Of a stretch of DNA of 64,000 nucleotides, positions 1 through 8,605 are shown one piece after another. A program made the position numbers and the translations under genes. The stretch's first letter is position 1. Each line of letters opens with the position of its first letter. The stretch comes from Ignavibacteria bacterium (lineage in GTDB: Bacteria; Bacteroidota; Ignavibacteria; Ignavibacteriales; Ignavibacteriaceae): contig JAJTBZ010000023.1 in assembly GCA_021286645.1 (NCBI GenBank), positions 1-64,000 on the forward strand, written 5' to 3'. The notes beneath the pieces are model-generated. The model searched no databases. It saw only the letters and a list, made by a program, of their open reading frames with translations, and had not been told where the DNA came from.

Positions 1-450
1 TATTGCCATTCCACCAAAATTCAGGCCTTTCAGATTGGCTTTTTGACCTACAAGGGCCATACAGGTCAAATTAATTCCATCCATTTCATGAAATGCCTGT
101 ACACCGGCCAACCCAATAGTAATGCCCTTCATAGTGCCCGCTGTCGGAAATACGCCGAATGAGATACCATAAACAGTAAAGTCTTGTAAAGTATTGGAAT
201 ACCCCTTCCAGAAAGTACAATTTAGTCCGGATACTCTTTTCACTCCGCAGTCACTGAAATTGATGCGAAAGCCATTACAGTATTCAGAATTACCGAAACA
301 GATACCGTTGTATCCTGCAATTAAGTCTAGGCTATAGTAGGAACAATTAGATGTCGAATCTGCTTCGGGAATTACTAAACCATTCGGATGGGGAATGGTA
401 CTACCTGAGATACCCAATATCAGGATCAGAATTATGTACAGATTTTTCAT
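1..450 (-). CDS. Surface-repeat protein, 3' part outside window (LA_2272-like)
   Basis: Translating the minus strand from ATG at 450 gives an open frame that runs off the left edge (150 codons visible). The N-terminus is a signal peptide (MKNLYIILILILGISGS). The rest is a run of short glycine-rich units with motifs such as GLN, GISFG, GITIG, GINL and GLNFGG, each built as a small beta strand plus turn. This resembles the LA_2272-type surface-repeat proteins of spirochaetes and Bacteroidota, which are thought to form repetitive beta structures on the cell surface; the family match is made by eye. An in-frame ATG at 465 is an alternative start. Neither start has a clear ribosome binding site. 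It is divergent from glgA across a 310-base gap. Function unknown. Confidence 0.6.
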   Translation of the reverse strand, partial: MKNLYIILILILGISGSTIPHPNGLVIPEADSTSNCSYYSLDLIAGYNGICFGNSEYCNGFRINFSDCGVKRVSGLNCTFWKGYSNTLQDFTVYGISFGVFPTAGTMKGITIGLAGVQAFHEMDGINLTCMALVGQKANLKGLNFGGMAI

Positions 451-760
451 GGAATACACGCTCATTTATAGTTTTAACATATTTGTTTTCCAAAATAATA
501 ATTGTAGAAATTATATTGTAGAAAACAGTATAAACGGTTAAAATAGTCAATAAATGAATAATTGAATAATATCCGGATATTGTTCATTGTGAGATACAAG
601 TCAAATAAGCGAAAATATATTGGAAAAAGAGAGTCGGGGAGAGGTTAAAATACGAAAATATGGAAGGAATTGGTTATAAAACCTTTAATGTAAGGTATTT
701 TGAGCATATTTAAACAAATTTTTTTGTATTTTTAAAAGTTAAACAATTAAACTTTGTAAG
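451..760. other. AT-rich divergent intergenic region upstream of glgA
   Basis: No gene is visible here. The stretch separates the minus-strand surface protein from glgA. Two promoter-like arrangements face glgA: TTG at 670-672 with TATTTTG at 696-702 (spacer 23), and TTG at 724-726 with TAAACTTTG at 748-756 (spacer 21). The second ends only five bases before the glgA ATG. Neither is a perfect match to TTG-N20-TAnnTTTG. Confidence 0.5.
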
Positions 761-2257
761 ATGGCGCCAACGAAAAAACTGAAAATTCTATTTGTAACAT
801 CGGAATTGTTTCCTTTTGTTAAAACCGGCGGTCTGGCAGATGTATCAACTGCTTTGCCACAAATGCTTACGGAACTCGGGCATGAAGTTCGGATCCTTGT
901 TCCTAAATATGGTGCTATAGACAGCAGGAAATATAAAATCCACGATGTTGTACGGTTAAAGGATATTAATCTCAAGATCGGTGAGAAAGATGTCGTTTTT
1001 TCCATTCGTTCCTCATTCCTTCCATCTCCTAAGGTACGGGTGCAGATTTATTTTCTGGATAATCAGGAATATTTCGGCAGCAGAAAGAGCCTGTATATTG
1101 ACCCGTTAACAGGTAATGACTTTAAGGATAACGATGAAAGGTTCATTTTATTGAACCGGGCCATATTCGAGTTGATTCTAAAATTGGGATGGATACCGGA
1201 TATCATCCATTGCAATGACTGGCAATGCGGCCTTGCCCCGGCTTATTTGAAAACTGTATATAAAAATGAGCCACAATTCGAGCACTTTAAAATTCTCTTT
1301 ACTATACACAACCTGCTGTATCAGGGTGTTTTTTCGAAAAATTCTTTCGAAAAAACCGGACTGCCCGCTGAATTGTGTGCCGAAAATAATGGAATTTTGA
1401 TGGATGGTAAGCTTAATTTCATGAAAAGCGGACTAATGTTTGCTGATTGCCTGAATACAGTTAGTCCGGGTTATGCACATGAAATAGTGCATGATAAGGA
1501 ATTGGGCGGCGGTCTTCATAAGCTATTGGATAAAAAGAAAAATGTAGTTTTCGGTGTAGTTAATGGAATCGATGATTCCGAATGGCACCCCTCGCGTGAC
1601 AGGTATATTACTGAAAAATATGATAGTAAAACTCTCACGCAAAAAGAAGAAAATAAAAAAGCATTACTCGAAAGATTCGGACTTTCTTACGATCCGGGAG
1701 TCCCGGTAATTGGGTTAGTTTCCCGATTATATGAAAGCAAAGGTATCGATTTAGTAATGAGTAGTTTTACTAAACTGATGAAATTACCGGTTAAAGTGAT
1801 TTTGCTTGGTACCGGTGATAAGAAATATCACTCGGCAATTGAGAAATTTGGTGCTAAATTCCAGGATAAATTCGGGTATTACCTGGGCTTTTCGGACGAA
1901 TTGGCGCACTGGATAGAAGCAGGCGCTGATATGTTCCTTATGCCTTCAAAATATGAGCCTTGCGGTCTTAACCAGATGTATAGCCTCGTTTATGGTACCG
2001 TACCTGTTGTTCGGCATACCGGAGGCCTGGTAGATACTGTTTCGCGATATAGCGAAAAGAATGAAGAAGGTAATGGTTTTGCCTTTAAAGAATATACTTC
2101 AGAAGCATTGTTGAAAGAAGTTGAACGCGCCGTAAAGGTATTTCAGGATAAAAAGACCTGGCAGAAAATTGTAAAAAACGGTATGAAATCAGATTTTACC
2201 TGGAAATCTTCTGCAAAGGAATATGTAGATCTTTATAAGAAAGTGCTGAGTATCTGA
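761..2257 (+). CDS. glgA: Glycogen synthase (ADP-glucose type)
   Basis: Predicted starch/glycogen synthase of the GT5 family (498 aa, normal length), transferring glucose from ADP-glucose to the growing alpha-1,4-glucan in the cytoplasm. The N-terminal half carries the diagnostic KTGGLADV motif near residue 22, whose lysine binds ADP-glucose; the C-terminal half has the GT-B donor-site motif with the conserved Glu (SKYEPCGLNQ, near residue 400) followed by a TGGL stretch. No Shine-Dalgarno sequence precedes the ATG, but the KILFVTSE beta strand directly after it fixes the start. gmhB-like phosphatase follows five bases downstream, so the two are probably co-transcribed. No other glycogen genes lie nearby. 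Confidence 0.95.
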   Translation: MAPTKKLKILFVTSELFPFVKTGGLADVSTALPQMLTELGHEVRILVPKYGAIDSRKYKIHDVVRLKDINLKIGEKDVVFSIRSSFLPSPKVRVQIYFLDNQEYFGSRKSLYIDPLTGNDFKDNDERFILLNRAIFELILKLGWIPDIIHCNDWQCGLAPAYLKTVYKNEPQFEHFKILFTIHNLLYQGVFSKNSFEKTGLPAELCAENNGILMDGKLNFMKSGLMFADCLNTVSPGYAHEIVHDKELGGGLHKLLDKKKNVVFGVVNGIDDSEWHPSRDRYITEKYDSKTLTQKEENKKALLERFGLSYDPGVPVIGLVSRLYESKGIDLVMSSFTKLMKLPVKVILLGTGDKKYHSAIEKFGAKFQDKFGYYLGFSDELAHWIEAGADMFLMPSKYEPCGLNQMYSLVYGTVPVVRHTGGLVDTVSRYSEKNEEGNGFAFKEYTSEALLKEVERAVKVFQDKKTWQKIVKNGMKSDFTWKSSAKEYVDLYKKVLSI

Positions 2258-2262
2258 TTCGA

Positions 2263-2835
2263 ATGGGTTCCAAAGCAGTTTTTCTTGATAGAGACGGTAC
2301 AATAAATTTTGATCCTGATTATTTGAAGAATCCCGATGAAGTCGTCATTTTGCCAACGGTTGGCGAAGCTTTAGCAAAACTAAAGATTTCCGGATATAAA
2401 TTGATAGTTATATCGAACCAGTCAGGTGTAGCTCGCGGGATTATGACAGTAGAGGATGTTGAAGCTGTAAATGAAAGAATAAATGAACTTTTATTCGGCT
2501 ATAACGTCCAAATAGAACAGTTTTACTTTTGTCCGCATCACCCGGATTTCAGTCCGACTGGAACGCCAGAATGCAGAAAACCCTCGCCGGAAATGTTGTA
2601 TCGTGCGGTAAATGATCACGATATCGTATTAGACGGTTCTTACATGATTGGTGACACGCATATGGATATTGGATGTGGTAATAACGCCGGAATTCCGGCG
2701 ATACTCGTTCGTACCGGCAAAGGTGCCAGCCAGGAAGAAGTGATAAAAAATAGTGGATTGAAAGTTGCATATACAGCTGATAATTTGCTTGATGCGGTTA
2801 ATTTTATTTTGAAAGAGGTTCATGAAGAAAAATAG
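2263..2835 (+). CDS. gmhB: D-glycero-D-manno-heptose 1,7-bisphosphate 7-phosphatase (HAD family)
   Basis: HAD-IIIA phosphatase of 190 aa. It has motif I DRDGTI (residues 9-14, nucleophile and acid/base Asp), motif II SNQSG, a CPHHP...ECRKPSP loop typical of the zinc-binding GmhB/HisB-N group, and motif IV GDTHMDI. GmhB removes the 7-phosphate during ADP-heptose synthesis for lipopolysaccharide. No other heptose gene is adjacent, so a different sugar or histidinol phosphate substrate is not excluded. It follows glgA by 5 bases and its last 14 bases overlap the next lipoprotein gene, indicating translational coupling. Confidence 0.85.
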   Translation: MGSKAVFLDRDGTINFDPDYLKNPDEVVILPTVGEALAKLKISGYKLIVISNQSGVARGIMTVEDVEAVNERINELLFGYNVQIEQFYFCPHHPDFSPTGTPECRKPSPEMLYRAVNDHDIVLDGSYMIGDTHMDIGCGNNAGIPAILVRTGKGASQEEVIKNSGLKVAYTADNLLDAVNFILKEVHEEK

Positions 2836-4018
2836 AATCGGTTTAGCCATTTTTATACTATTGGCCGGGATGGGATTTTTGTTTTCCTCCTGCAGCGATG
2901 ACCCCGGTTTATTGGGTCAGGATTTAGTTGCCGGCCAGGAATTGGGAAATAACGTTATTACTGTTGATTCACAATCGGTTCAGGCATATACTAAAAGGAA
3001 GATATATGGTTTGGCCGGTGCTTCATATTTGCTAATGGGAAAAGCCGGTAATACTGAGGTTTTAACATTATTAAAATATAAGCCACTTTGGGCCGGAATG
3101 AAGGATTCGTTGTTATCCGGTGCAGTTGTGATTGATTCTGCAGCCATAACAATGGAAAAACTCTACACTGTCGGTGGTACTTCCGATTCATTCGCTGTTA
3201 AAGTAAATCCCTTGCGCTATGCCTGGAACGACTCATCGATAGTTAGCAAAGATTTGGCAGTTTATTCAAATAACCCGATTACGTATTGGAATAATGACTC
3301 TATTTCAATAATCGGGCTTGACCTGAACGTAGCAAAAAAATGGGTAGTAGCAGCCGAAGATACAAACGCTGAAGCTAATAATGGATTGTTTTTTGTGCCA
3401 AAATCTTATTGCACAAAAATACAGGGGTATCAGGCTTTAACTTCATCATCTTATGGTTATACTGATCCATTACTGACCTATAAATTTAGAAATACATCCA
3501 CAAATGTATCCTACATTAAATCGTTTGATTGCGATGCTGACAGGCATGTACTCAACCTTATAGATACAAATACAGTTCATGACTCCACTGTACTTTATGT
3601 TCAGGAGGGTATGGTACTGAATTCCTTTATGACTTTTGATATATCAAAGTTACCCACGAATTGCATAATCAATTATGCTGAACTTACTTTAAACCGTCGC
3701 ACTGATTTATGTGTTGTAAGCAGTATGGATAACTATACAAGTACATTGAAAGCTGCTTATGTAAAGAGTATAGACTCTACTTTAATTGATCCGTATTTGC
3801 AAGCCGGGTTTTCGGTAAATGGCGATGTTTATACCGGAAACGTAACCAGTATTGTCGGAACGTTTTACAACGCGAAAAATTCAACTGTCTCAATTATGCT
3901 TTTTTCTTCAAGTGGAGCTGAAGGAGCAGATGTAGTTGCATTCCACAATAAAACTGCGATATATCCATTAAGGCCGAAATTGAAAATTTATTATACAGTG
4001 AAAGGGCAACAAAAATGA
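2822..4018 (+). CDS. Outer-membrane lipoprotein with DNRLRE-like beta domains
   Basis: 398-aa lipoprotein: a hydrophobic signal segment ends in the lipobox FSSC with Cys24, followed by acidic residues (SDD), as in Bacteroidota surface lipoproteins. The mature part seems to contain two similar all-beta units, each with a stretch like 'hydrophobic-K/D-I-x...-A-x-L-T-L/M' (near residues 85-120 and 265-300) and a final RPKLKIYYTV strand. This resembles DNRLRE/DUF4270-type secreted beta-sandwich proteins; the match is tentative. Its stop overlaps the start of the downstream outer-membrane protein gene (ATGA), so the two are likely made together and may form a surface complex. Confidence 0.6.
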   Translation: MKKNRIGLAIFILLAGMGFLFSSCSDDPGLLGQDLVAGQELGNNVITVDSQSVQAYTKRKIYGLAGASYLLMGKAGNTEVLTLLKYKPLWAGMKDSLLSGAVVIDSAAITMEKLYTVGGTSDSFAVKVNPLRYAWNDSSIVSKDLAVYSNNPITYWNNDSISIIGLDLNVAKKWVVAAEDTNAEANNGLFFVPKSYCTKIQGYQALTSSSYGYTDPLLTYKFRNTSTNVSYIKSFDCDADRHVLNLIDTNTVHDSTVLYVQEGMVLNSFMTFDISKLPTNCIINYAELTLNRRTDLCVVSSMDNYTSTLKAAYVKSIDSTLIDPYLQAGFSVNGDVYTGNVTSIVGTFYNAKNSTVSIMLFSSSGAEGADVVAFHNKTAIYPLRPKLKIYYTVKGQQK

Positions 4019-5244
4019 GGAATTTAAGAGCTATTGCCCTCGTATTAACGATTTTTTCAACATGTATCCAAGCACAGTCGCTTTATTCCATGTTTGGCTT
4101 GGGACTTGTTCAGACTACCGGTTCGGCTAGAGGAGCTGCGCTTGGTAGTAATGGTTTAACCCTTACCGATGCAGATTTCATAAACGTGGCAAACCCGGCT
4201 GCTTTATCCTTTTTGGATATTACCCGGTTAAATGCCGGTTTACAGACTAACGCGATGTTCGCCGCGGATCAGTATGTTAACAAATATTACTCGCGTGTCG
4301 ATTTTTCGGGTGTATCATTTGCATTCCCGATTTATCACCCCTATGGTTTATCGCTTGCAATGGGTATTGAACCGGTATCTATAATTAAATATCAGGTACG
4401 TAAGACATTTTCCGATACGGTTTTTGGCGCTTACAGCAAAGATTTTGACGGTTCCGGCGGGTTGAGTAAGTTCGCATTTTCACTTTCATACGCGCTGCCG
4501 CTTGATTTCAGATTAGGTTTTACATATAACTACTATTTTGGGCAGACTGATATTCGCACTGCAATGAACTTTACCAGCAGTACTATGGGCAGCGGAGAAT
4601 ATGCAACTAAATACGATATTGATGGAAACGGGTATCAATTTGCTGTAATTTCTCCTGATATCGCGCGGTATTTCGGTGATCCTCTTACCCATATGCGGGT
4701 CAGTGCCAGTGTTGATTTGTCGAGTACTTTACCCGCGACCTATAGTGAAGTTTCTATCACTTCATACAACTCAAATTATGTAATAAACACATCGAAACTG
4801 GATTTTGAATTGCCAGCTAAATATCAGGCCGGCTTTTCTGCTACTTTGAAAAATGGTTTAGATGTTTATGTTCAGTATCTTTCGCAGGCCTGGTCAAAAT
4901 ATAAAGTTGGCGGAGTGGCAGATAATAATTTGCAAGATCAATATCGTCTCAGCCTGGGCTTTGCATTATTAGGGGCTCGGGCCGATTATGGCAGCGACCG
5001 CAGTGTTTACCGTTTTGGTGTAAGCTACGAGCAAACCCCGGTGAAATACAATAATACCTCGGTGCAGGAGTATGGAATTCACTTCGGTACCGGTATACCA
5101 CTGAGCAAAGGGAGTAATATTGAAACCACGTTGTCTTATTTGGCTCGTGGAAAAAAATCAAACGGTCTAATTCAGGAAAATATCATCCGGTTAGACGCGA
5201 CTGTTAACTTAGGTGAAATTTGGTTTATCCAGTCCGAACGTTAA
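4015..5244 (+). CDS. Outer-membrane beta-barrel protein (PorV/FadL-like fold)
   Basis: 409-aa protein with a cleavable signal peptide (cleavage near AQS, residues 20-23), then a mature N-terminus of the type LYSMFGLG...SARGAALGS...NVANPAAL. The 'small-residue-rich start plus NPA' pattern is typical of PorV/UPF0164 and FadL-like barrels of FCB bacteria. Alternating hydrophobic strands continue to the C-terminus, which ends in a strand with aromatic residues (EIWFIQSER). Substrate unknown. The start overlaps the stop of the upstream lipoprotein by four bases; glyA follows 18 bases later, possibly by read-through. Confidence 0.65.
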   Translation: MRNLRAIALVLTIFSTCIQAQSLYSMFGLGLVQTTGSARGAALGSNGLTLTDADFINVANPAALSFLDITRLNAGLQTNAMFAADQYVNKYYSRVDFSGVSFAFPIYHPYGLSLAMGIEPVSIIKYQVRKTFSDTVFGAYSKDFDGSGGLSKFAFSLSYALPLDFRLGFTYNYYFGQTDIRTAMNFTSSTMGSGEYATKYDIDGNGYQFAVISPDIARYFGDPLTHMRVSASVDLSSTLPATYSEVSITSYNSNYVINTSKLDFELPAKYQAGFSATLKNGLDVYVQYLSQAWSKYKVGGVADNNLQDQYRLSLGFALLGARADYGSDRSVYRFGVSYEQTPVKYNNTSVQEYGIHFGTGIPLSKGSNIETTLSYLARGKKSNGLIQENIIRLDATVNLGEIWFIQSER

Positions 5245-5262
5245 TAAAACAAGAGAAAATTT

Positions 5263-6555
5263 ATGACACAGAACATCTTTCACACAGATCCGGAAGCCGC
5301 TGCCATTATTGAACGTGAGTTGGCACGTCAGCAGAACAATCTGGAATTGATCGCATCCGAAAATTTTGTCAGCCAAGCGGTTCTCGAAGCCGCCGGTTCT
5401 GTACTAACGAATAAATATGCCGAGGGATATCCTGGTAAGCGTTTTTATGGAGGCTGTGAATTTGTTGATCAGGCAGAGGATCTGGCCCGTGAACGGTTGA
5501 AAAAATTATTTGGTGCTGAATATGTAAATGTTCAGCCACATAGCGGCTCTCAGGCAAATATGTCTGTTTTCATGTCTTTCTTAAAGCATGGAGATACATT
5601 CATGGGTTTAAGTCTCGCCCACGGCGGACACCTTACTCATGGATCACCGGTTAATTTTTCCGGATTACATTATCGGGCAGTTGGATATTTGCTTGATAAA
5701 GAAACCGGTCGGCTCGATTATAATCAGATAGCCGACATGGCGCAACAAGAAAAACCCAAAATGATAATTACCGGCGCGAGCGCTTATTCTCGCGATTGGG
5801 ATTATAAAAAATTCCGTGAAATTGCCGATTCTGTTGGTGCATTTTTAATGTGCGATATGGCTCATCCGGCAGGTTTAATTGCTAAAGGGCTTTTGAATAA
5901 TCCACTTGAATATTGCCATGTAGTTACTTCAACAACACATAAAACCCTTCGCGGTCCCCGGGGTGGAATTGTTTTATTGGGAAAAGATTTTGAAAATCCG
6001 TTTGGAGTTAAAACCTTAAAAGGTGATCGATTAAAAATGATGTCTGAAATCATTGATGGTGTTGTTATGCCCGGTATTCAGGGCGGACCATTAATGCATG
6101 TAATTGCCGCAAAAGCAGTTGCATTTGGTGAGGCCCTGTCTCCAGAATTTGAAATTTATGCCAAACAGGTTGCTGCTAATGCTAAAGTTTTGGCTGATGC
6201 ATTAATGGGATTTGGTTTTTCCATTATTTCCGGAGGAACAGATAATCATTTAATGCTGGTTGACTTAACAAATAAGAATATTACCGGTAAGGAAGCCCAG
6301 ATAACATTGGAAAAAGCCGGAATTACCACTAACAAGAATATGGTTCCTTTCGACCAGCGCAGTCCGTTTGTTACCAGTGGCATTCGTATTGGTACCCCTG
6401 CCATGACCAGCCGTGGAATGAAAGAAGAGCAGATGAAATCTATTGCAGGCTTCATTAATGAGGCTATTAATAGCAATGGAAACGAAGATTCTCTAAAGAA
6501 AATAGAGTCTGCAGTACAACAGTTTTGTACTCAGTTCCCTTTGTATCGCTCATAA
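5263..6555 (+). CDS. glyA: Serine hydroxymethyltransferase
   Basis: PLP enzyme of 430 aa interconverting serine plus tetrahydrofolate with glycine plus 5,10-methylene-THF, the main source of one-carbon units. Clear signatures: [10 protein letters not shown] near the start, [15 protein letters not shown], the PLP lysine in [12 protein letters not shown] (K227), and the C-terminal [15 protein letters not shown]. Full length. ATG at 5263 follows AGAGAAA, a weak ribosome site. A clear hairpin terminator follows the gene at 6584-6633. Confidence 0.97.
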   Translation: MTQNIFHTDPEAAAIIERELARQQNNLELIASENFVSQAVLEAAGSVLTNKYAEGYPGKRFYGGCEFVDQAEDLARERLKKLFGAEYVNVQPHSGSQANMSVFMSFLKHGDTFMGLSLAHGGHLTHGSPVNFSGLHYRAVGYLLDKETGRLDYNQIADMAQQEKPKMIITGASAYSRDWDYKKFREIADSVGAFLMCDMAHPAGLIAKGLLNNPLEYCHVVTSTTHKTLRGPRGGIVLLGKDFENPFGVKTLKGDRLKMMSEIIDGVVMPGIQGGPLMHVIAAKAVAFGEALSPEFEIYAKQVAANAKVLADALMGFGFSIISGGTDNHLMLVDLTNKNITGKEAQITLEKAGITTNKNMVPFDQRSPFVTSGIRIGTPAMTSRGMKEEQMKSIAGFINEAINSNGNEDSLKKIESAVQQFCTQFPLYRS

Positions 6556-6583
6556 GGCAGCAGACGGAAATAAAGTAATTTAT

Positions 6584-6633
6584 AGAGCCGATGTAGTGTA
6601 ATGGTTTTTTACACGGTCGGCTCTGTTGTTTTA
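6584..6633 (+). terminator. Intrinsic terminator after glyA
   Basis: Stem AGAGCCGA (6584-6591) pairs with TCGGCTCT (6617-6624); inside it GTGTAA pairs with TTACAC, and a T-rich tail (GTTGTTTT) follows. It lies between glyA and tatC. Confidence 0.7.
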
Positions 6634-6649
6634 ATTGGAAATAGAGGGT

Positions 6650-7402
6650 ATGGAAGAAGAAAACAATAGCAAGACTGAACAGAATGAAGTAGAAATGTCC
6701 TTTTGGGAACATCTTGGCGAGCTGAGGAGTAGAATAATAAAAGCCTTGGCCGGTGTTGCTATTGGTACAACAGCATGTCTTGTATTGGTCGATAAAATTG
6801 TTGAAAACATCCTGCTCTGGCCTGCCAAACATTACCACATGGAACTACAGAACCTTAAACCATTCGGTCAGGTAATGATGTATTTCGAAGTAGCTATGAT
6901 TTGTGGTGTTATTGTTAGTATTCCCAATATTTTTTATCAGTTCTGGCGGTTCATTGCTCCGGCTCTTCGCAAAAATGAGCGCGGGTATATAAAAACAATC
7001 GTGGCATATTCAAGTTTATCTTTTATTATTGGCTTGTTGTTTGCTTTTTATGTAATGCTGCCGATGACTTTAAATTTTGCCGTCCAATTTGGAACATCGT
7101 ATATAAAAAATCAGTTCTCTATAGAAGAGTACATGGATATTATTCTGAGTGTAATGCTCGCTTGCGGTGTTGTATTTGAGTTGCCATTACTATCGTATTT
7201 TCTTTCTAAAATAGGGATATTGAAACCTTCATTTATGAGAAAATATCGTAGGCATGCAGCAATAGTACTAGCATTTGCAGCGGCTATACTCTCACCGGGA
7301 ACAGATCCGGTATCGATGATTGCACTAGCTATTCCATTGCTCCTTTTATATGAAGTAAGCATTATTGTATCAATGATTGCGGTAAAGAAACCACGTGAGT
7401 AA
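6650..7402 (+). CDS. tatC: Sec-independent protein translocase subunit TatC
   Basis: Integral membrane core of the twin-arginine translocase, which binds signal peptides of folded exported proteins. The signature SFWEHLGELRSR lies near residue 18 and six hydrophobic segments follow, including the FxxPALRKNE loop and the final LSPGTDPVSMIAL segment. I prefer ATG at 6650 (MEEENNSK, 250 aa) over an in-frame TTG at 6635; GGAA at 6637-6640 sits nine bases upstream. No tatA/B is adjacent. The 3' end overlaps the GTG start of the polyprenyl synthase by eight bases. Confidence 0.93.
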   Translation: MEEENNSKTEQNEVEMSFWEHLGELRSRIIKALAGVAIGTTACLVLVDKIVENILLWPAKHYHMELQNLKPFGQVMMYFEVAMICGVIVSIPNIFYQFWRFIAPALRKNERGYIKTIVAYSSLSFIIGLLFAFYVMLPMTLNFAVQFGTSYIKNQFSIEEYMDIILSVMLACGVVFELPLLSYFLSKIGILKPSFMRKYRRHAAIVLAFAAAILSPGTDPVSMIALAIPLLLLYEVSIIVSMIAVKKPRE

Positions 7403-8372
7403 AACGAATTTAACAGATATAGCACGGCCTATTCAGGGAGAAATAAAAGAATTTGCCGATCACTTTAGGTCAGCAATGAAGTCGAAAGTTGGCTTAGTAG
7501 ATCTGATTTCTACGTATATACTTAAGCAAAAAGGGAAAAAAGTACGTCCGGTGCTGGTATTACTGGCAGCCCGGGCCTGTGGTGATGTTAGTACTCGTAC
7601 ATACAGAGGTGCTTCGCTAGTGGAACTTCTACATACTGCCACATTGGTGCATGATGATGTAGTGGATAGTGCCGATAAAAGAAGAGGATTTCCGTCCATC
7701 AACGCGGTTTGGAAAAATAAAATTGCCGTTCTTATGGGAGATTATTTATTAGCCCGCGGCCTGATGATTGCTGTTGAAGGGAAAGATTTCGATTTCTTAG
7801 AGAAAATAACTGATACCGTTAAAAGAATGTCAGAGGGAGAACTTCTGCAGATTCAAAAGACCAGGAAACTTGATATAGATGAAGTTACATATTTCAAAGT
7901 TATTTCTGATAAGACTGCATCATTGTTACAAACATGCTGTGTAATTGGAGCTATGAGTGCGTCTGCTGATCCGGAACTTCACCAGGCATTGGAGCAATAT
8001 GGCGCCAATTTAGGTATGGCTTTTCAAATAAAAGATGATATTCTGGATTATGACGGAAAATTTCAATTATTCGGCAAGACCATTGGTGCGGACATTAAAG
8101 AAAAGAAAATTACTCTTCCTTTAATTTTTGCTTTAAATAGTGTACCTGAAAAAGAAGCAAAATCGATCAGAGCATTGATTAAAAGTAAGAATAAGGATGT
8201 AGTATCCCGGGTAATCGAGTTCGTTCATGAACATAAAGGTATCGAATATGCAGAAAAAGTTGCCAACGAGTGTGCCGATAAGGCTCGCCTGGCTTTACGC
8301 CCTGTAGCCGATTCGCCCGCGAAAGAATCACTGCTGCAATTAGTAGATTTCGTAATTAAACGCGAAAAATAA
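7395..8372 (+). CDS. Polyprenyl diphosphate synthase (octaprenyl/heptaprenyl type)
   Basis: Trans-isoprenyl diphosphate synthase of 325 aa extending farnesyl diphosphate with isopentenyl diphosphate, most likely to make the quinone side chain. It shows the KGKKVRP substrate-binding stretch, the first Asp-rich motif HDDVVD followed by RRG, and the second Asp-rich motif KDDILD. The residues before the first Asp motif (HTATLVHDD) suggest a long-chain product (IspB/HepT) rather than FPP. The GTG start overlaps the tatC stop, so the gene is translationally coupled. The following 233 bases to uvrC hold no recognisable gene. Confidence 0.9.
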   Translation: MSKTNLTDIARPIQGEIKEFADHFRSAMKSKVGLVDLISTYILKQKGKKVRPVLVLLAARACGDVSTRTYRGASLVELLHTATLVHDDVVDSADKRRGFPSINAVWKNKIAVLMGDYLLARGLMIAVEGKDFDFLEKITDTVKRMSEGELLQIQKTRKLDIDEVTYFKVISDKTASLLQTCCVIGAMSASADPELHQALEQYGANLGMAFQIKDDILDYDGKFQLFGKTIGADIKEKKITLPLIFALNSVPEKEAKSIRALIKSKNKDVVSRVIEFVHEHKGIEYAEKVANECADKARLALRPVADSPAKESLLQLVDFVIKREK

Positions 8373-8605
8373 TGCTTGTACTATAGGGAATAAATTCTAC
8401 CAGTTATTTCAAAATTTTGAGTCGTACCAATTCATTGATAATAAATGCATGATTTTCCCTCTGTACTTGTGATATTTCAATCGTCAGCTCATCTCTCAAA
8501 CCTACAAAATAAATAGTTAATTATTTCGTATACCGAACTGAATTGTGCAATTAGTATTCTATTGCTAAATTACATTATGAATAGTTCAAATAGTTTTAGA
8601 GTCAT

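Noticed and set aside
8404-8499. A 31-codon minus-strand frame (TTG start) with a protein-like, Glu/Ile/Leu-rich sequence in the gap before uvrC.
   Set aside because: Too short, no ATG, no ribosome site, stop codon directly upstream in frame. It could be a gene remnant, but chance is equally likely.
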